This document shows, one piece after another, positions 57,201 to 64,000 of a DNA stretch of 64,000 nt. The position numbers and the translations under genes are program-made. The stretch is from Antedon bifida (Eukaryota; Echinodermata; Crinoidea; Comatulida; Antedonidae). Within the stretch, counting starts at the first letter, position 1. The number at the start of each line of letters is the position of its first letter. The notes below the pieces were generated by a model. That model had not been told where the DNA came from, did not search any database, and saw only the letters and a program-made list of their open reading frames with translations. The stretch covers positions 8,656,501 through 8,720,500 of the forward strand of contig OY727103.1 of NCBI GenBank assembly GCA_963402885.1. Reading direction: 5' to 3'.

Positions 57201-60200
57201 ATCGAAGTACAATAAAGAAATAACTACGAGGTAGACTCAATACGTAGACGTAATGTTGATTGTGTTCTAATGGTAAATAATTATGCTGTAAAATGAAATG
57301 GACGGGAATATTAAAATTGTGGATTGTCTGCCCAAAGTAGAATTATGTAACAAAAGTATAAATTGTATACTAGACATGAAACTCGTCACTTTGACGAGTT
57401 AGTTATCCGCACCACGGCAAACGCCACGTGCACGTCATACGTTGGAATATTGCACACAGATAAAGATTATGGCATTATGACAAGAACTGAAGAATATGAT
57501 ATGCTGTTAGTGCTGAATTCTGTCAATTTTGTGTCATATAGTATATACAGTGCAAACAGTATAATCTGTATACATATTACATACAGTGTAGAATAGGTGA
57601 AATTACGAGACCCGCCATTTATTCCAATTTTTAACATGGCGACGGTATCAAAATGAAACACTTAGATAGCAATTTCAGAAGAAAATTATCACAGGAACAA
57701 CATATTAACGTGTAGAAGAAATTTGAATACGTAAAATATAGATGCGCACCCTTTTAAATGTGATAAACTATTACGCAAAATATGAAAATACGACTTTTTT
57801 TATTCAACTGGCCATATGATGACGTCACAACATCCGATTGGCGAAAAGTTCACATTATTTCGTATCTACAATCCAATAGCTTCCAGAAAACGTTTTAATC
57901 GTGATTATCACTTTTATTCTTACGGGCTATTACAGATTAAAATTTACTGTAAAGATGAAATTAATGACCCACGTAATTAAAATTTTTAGGCATGATGACG
58001 TCATAAAAATTAAAATATTTTTATCTCATGCTAAAGAAAGTTGATTGACCTACACAATATATAAATGTAGGAGAAAAAGGAATACAGATAAGCGTGATGC
58101 GCTGCATTGAATGTGATGAGCAATAACGAAAAAGGCAAAAATCCTATATTTTACATTCGTGTGGCCATACGATGACTTCACAATGTTTTTTTAGCCTTAT
58201 CGATGCATAATCCGATATCTACAACTCATCAACTTCTAGATTTTGTAATAAAAATAAACGGTTCACGGTTTACTTTAGAAACTATGACTGTTTAAAAAAA
58301 GACATTATTTTGACGATTTTTTAAGCACGCGCACGAATTGTCTAATTCAACGTGTTCGTATGGCGTTATTTAAACTGGAAAAGGTCTAAATTGTTTTCAA
58401 AATTACTAGGAAAGGCTTGAAAAATATAATTCAAGAGAAAAAAATATGTTTTTAACGCTACGTGCGCACCGCGTGCGTAAAAAATTGCGCGCCCGTGGGA
58501 ATTTTTTGACATGCTCAAAATGACAAGAAACGCATAAAAGTTGATTAGAAATTATTTTTGCGCATTTTGAAATTTTAAATGCGCATGCGCGCGTAACTTC
58601 TTGTGAAACATGCCATTTTTAATCCGTAGAAAGTTTGCTCTTGATATGACTTAAATTTTTACAACGTGTCAATTAAATATTACTTTTAGTTTTTAATCAA
58701 TCATAAAAATCATAAAATTGCGCGTAAGTCACGTTACGCAACTCTGACGTCTTTCAAAAATAGGAGGTGACCAACTTCAGGTAAATGTCCACATGTTGTC
58801 AAAGTTATGAATGTTATGTTTACACATTTTAGAGAAACGCGCTGCACAAAAATAGCGAGAAAGAAAGAAGAATAATACAGAAAAAAATATTGATCCCATA
58901 CAATAACAAGGAGTTATAAGTGCGGATAACTAATTATATCTGAGACAACAATAACCAAGGAGATTGGAAACTACCGTGATATTAAGCTCATTGGTCATCG
59001 ATTTGCGCAGTTTTAATTGTTAGTCAAAATCAGTGATCCATGAAGATGATTTTGCAAAATACACCGATGAATGCTCATGACTTGTTGAAATTAACCGCTT
59101 GCTAAATAAAGGTAATAAAGGCGAAGACATTGGGCATACACTATGGAAAATACATTGAGTAAATACATAGTGTATTTCAAATTAAAACAAATATATGCAG
59201 ACAGACATATACATATTTAGCTATTAATACATTGAAAGTAAGTGATACAATATCATTATTACGGTAGAGATTTTCAAATGTGATACAATTAAAGGAGTGT
59301 ATTTGGCAAAAGCTATCAAATTTAAGTAAAATAATCATACGTAATCATGTATTAAAAATTACGTTTTTTAAATAATTTGTAAATCAGAACACAGAAAAAT
59401 AGTTATTCTATCATACTAAAAGTCATCAACTACACTGTGTTTTCTACAGTGTCTTAAAGAAATGGCGAAACTCTCAAATACTGGTGTTATTAGTTAGCCA
59501 CTACCAAATGACACACTACCATCTACTAACAAACTTTTGATATTTCGACGCAGTCTATGAGTCGGACTATTCGCGAGCGAACGCGTGATTTGCATAACAA
59601 TGAACTCAGCTATTGTTGTTTAAGATTCTTTGTAAAGCTCTACTACTATCAAATATTTTGCACACATGACTTGACAATGGTATGGCAACAACATGGATAC
59701 TGCTGCTGAACGCATATTCAAGATTTACCTCATTAAATGAAATGCACAGTCTTGTTTTTCCAATTTCTTGTAATCTTTCCTGAAAATCAAGCCACTTAAG
59801 AGGAATGACCTTCATTCCTATTACATCCATATATCTAACAACGTTCCTCTTAAGTTTTGTAATACCTTCGTCCGATTTCACCGTGTTGTTGACCATGTAA
59901 ATTTCACGATCTACATGCCCGGCATATTCCATTCTTTCTATTTTAGCAAAAATGGTCTTATACATATTCTGAACCTTCAAATAAAAACAGTACAGGTATT
60001 AATATTGTTACAGTTTAAAGTTTATTAAAATACGATTTGTAATGTTGCCAACTATGCCTACAGCTGCTATAAAATGTATAAGATTCAATGTTTAATGTTG
60101 TTTCAGTGGAATATTATTTTAAATTAAGAAATCGTATATACATGTATATGCGTAGCGGTCCAGGTGATACGAAGCTAGATAACTGATTTTACGTGAGATT

Positions 60201-61002
60201 TCCTAGGTCAATACATACTATGCCTACAACCACGGTCGTTTCAAAACTGAAATAAACTCTACATTTATTGCGTTGGCAGTTCATTTTGGTGCATAGCACA
60301 AAACACAAAACATTCATATTTAAACACATATTTAATGCTCTTATCGTTATCATTATACACGTTGTTTTTTGTTGAAGCACTAATCCCGGCACTAATCAGT
60401 ACTTAATTACACTCTTTTTTTGGTATTATTTTTTTATTGATGTGATAAATGTGTGCTTAATATTTCCATTTTCTAGGGAAACCGTTACACAAACGCGTAA
60501 CAGTATGTGTATTGGTAATTTCTAACTACGACTTATAAATGACTTATATACAACACTTTGTAAATCTCCCGAAAAAAATAAAAACCCAGGAATATTATTT
60601 TTGATGACAGTAGGCCTATAATATTTATTCCATTATTTTAAACTCAAGCATTTTATATGTGTATGTTGTAATACTCAAGGTTATGAACATTGATCTTCAT
60701 ATATATTATTTATGTATTTACATACTGCTAGTTTAGTAACACACTGTATAATCTGTGAATAGACCGAACAAATCAATATATATTCATACATATAATAATT
60801 ATAATCATACCTCTTTGAGCTTTTCTGATTTCTTTCCTGGCAATTTGTCTATATGAGTAGCAACCAAACTGATGGGAGGCGATTTTATCACTTTGCCATC
60901 GATATAAATGGTGTTTCCTAAAGCATGTTGTACAACAGTATGTTCATATACTGACCTTACCCAAAACAGAATTATGTCCAAATTAGTCATTCCTAATGGA
61001 CC
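50715..61002 (-). CDS. Gene 2: Roc-COR protein with C-terminal death-effector-like domain, 5' end outside the window
   Basis: Twelve exons read from 61.0 kb leftwards with matching phases. They are a Roc segment with G4 motif THID, the Roc-COR joint, three COR exons with family-typical stretches (ECGIVEEAI, LWERLDKEGIL, FLVPCRM), two Cys-containing exons, four small linker exons forming two duplicated pairs, and a long terminal exon with a DED-like helical domain and stop at 50715-50717. The P-loop and switch exons must lie beyond 64 kb, upstream of the Penelope insertion. In ROCO proteins Roc binds GTP and COR dimerises; a death-fold end recalls DAPK1, which ends with a death domain. A cytosolic signalling role in cell death or immunity is inference. 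May be a paralogue of gene 1. Confidence 0.85.
51481..51537 (-). CDS. Gene 2 linker exon (57 nt, second copy)
   Basis: Phase 1 to 1, acceptor TTTTAG, donor GTAACT. Reads GNSDEIEGASSSHQFHPSEG with the split Gly codons. Paralogue of 52857-52913. Confidence 0.8.
51735..51764 (-). CDS. Gene 2 microexon (30 nt, second copy)
   Basis: Phase 1 to 1, acceptor GTTACAG, donor GTATGT. Encodes VVEASSSYP. Paralogue of 53148-53177. Confidence 0.75.
52857..52913 (-). CDS. Gene 2 linker exon (57 nt, first copy)
   Basis: Phase 1 to 1, acceptor TTTTAG, donor GTAAAT. Reads GNCDENEGTPLSRQSYPSEG. Acidic/Ser-rich, probably unstructured. Confidence 0.8.
53148..53177 (-). CDS. Gene 2 microexon (30 nt, first copy)
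   Basis: Phase 1 to 1, acceptor GTTACAG, donor GTATGT. Encodes VVGASSSTT. Joins the exon at 55294-55498, which leaves in phase 1. Confidence 0.75.
53178..55293. other. Intron of gene 2
   Basis: Holds a LINE relic (53390-54230). The remaining 54240-55290 is AT-rich with no exon or repeat that I recognise. Confidence 0.55.
53390..54230 (+). pseudogene. L1/Tx1-like LINE reverse transcriptase relic
   Basis: Plus-strand pieces in changing frames: SNKASGSDGLSN (the GSDG block), KGSFADENKTCLEIVQEYID (the 'KGR.I.ENi' block) and EIKIAQLADDTLLLAVDKTS (catalytic ADD). The order is that of an L1/Tx1-type RT. Many stops and frameshifts; inserted antisense in the gene 2 intron. Confidence 0.7.
55294..55498 (-). 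CDS. Gene 2 exon: COR C-terminal, Cys-containing
   Basis: 205 nt, donor GTAAGT, acceptor TTCAG. Reads VLSYLRDQLQTVCNIYEGSG, then CDACNPKEHHLVDLETC and ends IKRYFSK plus one base. Five Cys and two His might hint at a metal site; this is not established. Confidence 0.8.
55604..55699 (-). CDS. Gene 2 exon: COR C-terminal linker
   Basis: 96 nt, phase 0 to 0, acceptor TAATAG, donor GTAATC. Reads LQIYRRTEQSYNTEVGGAKP and ends LQPSVCME. Confidence 0.78.
55972..56271 (-). CDS. Gene 2 exon: COR domain core
   Basis: 300 nt, phase 0 to 0, acceptor AACAG, donor GTAGGA. Begins VQNSNREFLVPCRMKMYTHT. 'FLVPCRM' is typical of the second half of COR domains, followed by LTPTDFLPEAVYHTLVVAFL, the expected 'lP.g.f..lvv.l' region. 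Confidence 0.85.
56358..56510 (-). CDS. Gene 2 exon: COR domain
   Basis: 153 nt, phase 0 to 0, acceptor ACATAG, donor GTAAGT. Reads KMKTLWERLDKEGILEEELL, then FIEVMRVFRLLYEKK, matching the 'W..l.k.GiL....l..l......l..lm..F.l' part of COR. Confidence 0.85.
56660..56854 (-). CDS. Gene 2 exon: COR N-terminal part
   Basis: 195 nt, phase 0 to 0, acceptor TTATTAG, donor GTAAGT. Reads ASRICTECGIVEEAIIVAIT, then YMNDIGKIMY (the 'l.ylhd.G.i.yf' COR motif) and VITVFPPHIED. Confidence 0.87.
56855..59728. other. Intron of gene 2
   Basis: 2.9 kb, more than half of it the Helitron-like copy 3. No exon seen in 56855-57369 or 58894-59728. Confidence 0.6.
57370..58893 (-). mobile_element. Helitron-like non-autonomous element, copy 3
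   Basis: Minus-strand 3' end: stem-loop AACTCGTC...GACGAGTT (57380-57400), then CTAG at 57373-57370 followed by host T. 5' end TCAATAT at 58893 preceded by host A. 1524 bp. CRE palindromes TGACGTCA at 57820 and 57996. Body words such as CTGGCCATATGATGACG are shared with copies 1 and 2. Confidence 0.72.
59729..59974 (-). CDS. Gene 2 exon: Roc-COR junction
   Basis: 246 nt, phase 0 to 0, acceptor TTTGAAG, donor GTAAAT. Reads VQNMYKTIFAKIERMEYAGH, then YMVNNTVKSDEGITKLKRNV and IPLKWLDFQERLQE. 'IPxxWLxFExxL' is the hallmark of the Roc-to-COR transition in ROCO proteins. Confidence 0.88.
60811..61002 (-). CDS. Gene 2 exon: Roc G4 region
   Basis: 192 nt, phase 0 to 0, acceptor TTTAG, donor GTATGA. 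Reads GPLGMTNLDIILFWVRSVYE, then SPPISLVATHIDKL. THID occupies the N/TKxD guanine-specificity position, and ROCO proteins commonly have THxD. The first exon of gene 2 visible in the window. Confidence 0.87.
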
Positions 61003-61087
61003 CTAAATTGTAAATGTAAAATAGATTTTAAAGAATATATACTGTATTATATATAGTCAACGTACATTATATTAAACAATCAATAAT

Positions 61088-61221
61088 TATTAAATAAATC
61101 AATGTTAACTTTTTGGTTAAACCAGTTGACAAGTACTTACTTGCTACGTTTCAGCTACTTTCAGTAGCCTTGATCACGCAAATGACGTTGACATGATGTT
61201 CTGTCATTCGTCATAGTTCGG
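61088..61221 (-). repeat. Penelope-like element terminal repeat, 3'-side copy
   Basis: 134 bp matching 63813-63946. It overlaps the last codons of the element's ORF, whose stop is at 61161-61163. Confidence 0.88.
61139..61183 (-). ncRNA. Candidate hammerhead ribozyme motif, 3' repeat copy
   Basis: Minus strand: ATTTGC (stem I), GTGATCA (core), a hairpin GCTACT-GAA-AGTAGC (stem II), GAAAC-GTA (core, minimal stem III, cleavage triplet) and GCAAGT (stem I closing, one G-U pair). The order matches the minimal hammerheads of Penelope-like elements. The core differs from CUGANGA at two positions that pair with each other (C3-G8 to G3-C8). One G is unpaired at the base of stem II. Confidence 0.5.
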
Positions 61222-63797
61222 TGACTTGCGCCATCTTTCGTCTGATGTTCAGCTTTCTGCTGGTGTCCCCCTTTGGATGCTCGGGTGTCCCTTTTTATTA
61301 AGTCATCATAGATGTGGCTCAGTTCATGTCCTCCCTGGTCTCTGTTGATGTTCATATTTGTTTTTCTTATCCAAATGGCTTCTTTTATTTTTCTTGATAA
61401 GTAGTGTTGTTCTTTGTCTAATATTTTTGTATTTTCAAAATCCGGTATGTGATTTTCTATGGTGGCGTGATCTGTGATTGCTGATTTGTGTAGAATTTTA
61501 GATTGTGAGTGGCGAGCGCTCCTGGTTCTTGTCCCTACCGTATTTTTTTCCACGTCTGTTTTGTGTTCTATTATTCTTGTTTTAATGCTCTGCCTGTTTC
61601 CCCTATGTATACCTTCTTGCAGTTGTGGCAACCTACTTGGTAGACTATACCACACTGTTGATCTTTGTCAATCTTGTCTTTAGGATGAACGAGACTTTCT
61701 CTTAATTTGTTTTTGGGAGTGATATATGTATTTATATTGTGCTGTTTCAATGTTCTTCTTAGCCTTTGAGTCATCCCTTCGACATACGGTAAACCAATGT
61801 TGACTCTGGATTTTTCTTTATCTGTTGTTATTTCTTTGTCTTTGTTTGCTTTTCTATGTTCCCTTTTGTCTTTAACTCTTTTAAAACTCCAGTCTGGATA
61901 TCCGCATGTTGATAAAGCTGCTTTTATATGGCTCATTTCTTGTTTTTGTCCTTCTTCTGTTGATACGATGGATTCACATCTGTCCACTAGGGTGTTGACT
62001 ACGCTAAGTTTGTGTTCGAGTGGATGATTTGATTGAAAGTGTAGGTATTGGTCTGTGTGTGTCGATTTTCTGTACACTGATGTTTTTATGTTACCATTGT
62101 CTTGAATAGTGATTAGAGTATCGAGAAAAGGGATGGTGTTGTTTTTCATGTTCTCCATAGTGAATTTTATTTGGCCTGTCTGGTCAATGGTGTTTAGATG
62201 TTGGAGGAGTTCTTCTTCAAATCCAATTGGTACAATTGCCAAGACATAGTCTACATATCTGCGCCAGAAAATCGGTTTGATATGTGATGGTGCTGTTTCT
62301 GTGGCACGTTGTTCCAAGTCTTCCATGAATATATTTGCCATTATGGGGCTGACAGGACTACCCATTGCCATTCCCTCTTTTTGTCTGTAAATATCACCAT
62401 TAAATGTGAAATATGTCGTGTTAAGAACTAGGCTTAACAGCTCCATGATGTCCTCCGTTTTCAAATTGGTGTTTAATTTTCTTTGGACTTGTTCCAGGAT
62501 CTTAGTTTCTTTCAGTAAAGTGTTGTGTGTTATATTGATTGTTGGTTTTATAGGTGTCTTTGTGAATAGAGATATAACATCAAAGGATACAAGTGTGTGT
62601 TTTTCTATGTCTATGTTGTTCAGTGCTTTTATGTCGGCTGCTAATTGTTTAGAGTTTTCCACATGGAATTCTGTGTTTCCAACCAACGGTGATAATAATT
62701 TTGAGGGCAATTTGGAGACTTCGTAGTATATTGTGTTGATATTGTCTACGATTGGGCGTAATGGATTGTTCTGTTTGTGGATTTTAGGTGTGCAGTATAG
62801 TCGTGGGATGATTTCTGCAGTGGGGAAGAGTTTGGTTTTCCATTGATAAGTTATTTTCTTTTCTTCTAGTAATCTGTTTAGGATTTCCACAAGATTTCTC
62901 TTGTATTTCTTTGTAGGGTCCTTTTTAAGTTTTTCGTATACATCCCCATCTTCCATCATGGTGTTTACCTTACGTTTGTAATCAGGGGTGTTCATGATCA
63001 CCGTAGCTCTGCCTTTATCTGCCGGTAAGATCGTGATGTTTTTGTCTTTTTTAAGGCTATGTATGGCTGAATGTTGCTCTTTTGTGATATTTGTTTGTGG
63101 TGGTTTGGTGGTTTTTAAAATGCTAGTAACCTTACCTCGTACAATATCTCTTTCCGCTTCAGTTATTTGTTCACAGGCTACTTCAGTGGCTACGATCACA
63201 TCCTGGATGGGTAGCGTTTCTTTGGCAATCGCAAAATTCAGGCCTTTTTCTAGTATGTCGTGCTCGATCGGTGATAGATTCCTGTCTGACAAATTTACTA
63301 CCCATTTTTCTTTCAGTATCGTGCCGTTCAAATCTATTTTTTTGTTTATGTTATTTCTTAGTTTCTTCGCCTTTTCTTCCCACCATGAGAGTTTGTTTAC
63401 ATGTCGTTCCTTTGTTTTGATAAACTCTGACTCTTGACATTTCTGTATGAAGTTCCGGATATTGTTCCTATCCCCCCCCGTTCGTAATATTTTGATCTAG
63501 TTTTCTTTCTAGTACTACTTTTCTTTGATCTAGATTTTCTATATTGTTGGTGATTACCCTAATCCGTTCTCTTATTAGTTGTTTTTCCGCTTGTTTTATG
63601 ATGCTGTGAGCTTTTTCCGTGTTTATTGGACAGCTGAGACGTAGACTCGGGGGTGTGATGTTTTTACGTTTACATTGTAATGTAAAAACCCTATGGTTCC
63701 GTTGGCGGGAAACCTTCCTCACTAATTTTTCTTCTTGGCGAACAATATTTATTGTTTCCTCACCATAGATCGTACGTAGATTCTCAAAAAATTTCAT
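61161..63797 (-). pseudogene. Penelope-like RT and GIY-YIG endonuclease ORF with two frameshifts
   Basis: Starts MKFFENLRTIYGEE at 63797. A run of eight C's near 63472-63479 shifts the frame. The main frame (63331-61571) has the PLE blocks RLYCTPKIHK, LVSFDVISLFTKTPI, KEGMAMGSPVSPIMANIFME, FWRRYVDYVLAI, IPFLDTLI and VYRKSTHTDQYLH. It then enters the endonuclease (GIVYQVGCHNCKKVYIGETG). A second shift near 61575-61595 moves to the frame RIIEHKTDVEKN..., ending KILDKEQHYLSRKIKEAIWI and a short tail. The catalytic YVDD reads YVDY, so the RT would be inactive even without the shifts. Confidence 0.9.
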
Positions 63798-63812
63798 CTG
63801 GTTTCAAATATA

Positions 63813-63946
63813 TATTAAATAAATCAATGTTAACTTTTTGGTTAAACCAGTTGACAAGTACTTACTTGCTACGTTTCAGCTACTTTCAGTAGCCTTGATC
63901 ACGCAAATGACGTTGACATGATGTTCTGTCATTCGTCATAGTTCGG
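63813..63946 (-). repeat. Penelope-like element terminal repeat, 5'-side copy
   Basis: 134 bp, essentially identical to 61088-61221, just upstream of the ORF start. Confidence 0.88.
63864..63908 (-). ncRNA. Candidate hammerhead ribozyme motif, 5' repeat copy
   Basis: Same motif as 61139-61183, in the 5'-side repeat. In Penelope-like elements the hammerheads lie in the terminal repeats, as here. Confidence 0.5.
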
Positions 63947-63954
63947 CAAACGTC

Positions 63955-63999
63955 ATTTGCGTGATCAAGGCTACTGAAAGTAGCTGAAACGTAGCAAGT
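63955..63999 (+). ncRNA. Candidate hammerhead motif, inverted copy at window edge
   Basis: The same 45 nt on the plus strand, facing the 63864-63908 copy across a 46 bp spacer. Marks either a second, oppositely oriented element or an inverted terminal duplication of this one. Confidence 0.45.
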
Positions 64000-64000
64000 A

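Larger units (their letters stand above)
61088..64000 (-). mobile_element. Penelope-like retroelement with GIY-YIG endonuclease, extends past the window
   Basis: A reverse transcriptase/GIY-YIG coding region on the minus strand lies between 134 bp direct repeats (61088-61221, 63813-63946), the pLTR arrangement of Penelope-like elements. After the right repeat comes an inverted copy of its ribozyme-like core (63947-64000) that runs off the edge. It lies in an intron of gene 2, upstream of the Roc G4 exon. Confidence 0.9.

Noticed and set aside
62406..63437. Plus-strand ORFs of 106 and 149 codons rich in Phe/Ser/Leu
   Set aside because: They are antisense shadows of the Penelope-like ORF and show no family features.

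Overview
The window is nuclear DNA of an AT-rich animal genome: short exons with canonical GT/AG borders, long introns, tRNA-derived SINEs, non-LTR, Penelope-like and Helitron elements. The frequent TAGGCCTA-type words and the large Roc-COR/ankyrin/death-fold genes would fit a marine invertebrate deuterostome (echinoderm, hemichordate or cephalochordate), but this is inference and no species can be named.

Two host genes are visible, both on the minus strand. Gene 1 (28.4 kb down past the left edge) starts with a short N-terminal exon, then runs through an array of single-exon ankyrin repeats (27.4 kb to 3.7 kb). It then joins the first three exons of a Roc (Ras-of-complex) GTPase: P-loop, STDG and DYAGQ motifs. 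Its remaining Roc and COR exons must lie beyond base 1. Every intact ankyrin exon is 105, 111 or 75 nt, begins and ends in phase 0, and encodes one repeat. The array grew by several rounds of tandem duplication, and decayed exons lie among the good ones. Gene 2 (from beyond the right edge to 50.7 kb) supplies the Roc G4 region (THID), the COR domain, a short duplicated Ser-rich linker and a C-terminal death-effector-like helical domain. Intron phases match across every junction I could test. The two genes may be neighbouring paralogues of one architecture, ANK-Roc-COR-DED, reminiscent of DAPK/LRRK-type ROCO proteins without a visible kinase.

Between them (about 28.97-47.75 kb) lies a tandem array of eight ~1.25 kb units. 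Each carries a short ATG-plus-splice-donor motif, and the array is broken by many insertions. These include a 3.9 kb APE-type LINE, a 2.05 kb TIR element, a 607 bp hAT-like MITE with an 8 bp target duplication, a 744 bp MITE and tRNA-SINEs, one of whose heads has expanded into a 28 bp minisatellite.

Region by region: 0.6-3.7 kb, Roc exons plus a Helitron-like element; 3.7-15.5 kb, the dense ankyrin exon array with one SINE in two paralogous copies; 15.5-21 kb, decayed array with LINE, SINE and Helitron-like insertions; 21-28.4 kb, 5' ankyrin exons, one intron holding a 2.4 kb TIR element; 29-48 kb, tandem array with nested transposons; 48-50.7 kb, intergenic with a LINE relic; 50.7-61 kb, gene 2; 61.1-64 kb, a decayed Penelope-like retroelement in a gene 2 intron. 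Its terminal repeats fold like a hammerhead ribozyme carrying a compensatory core swap.
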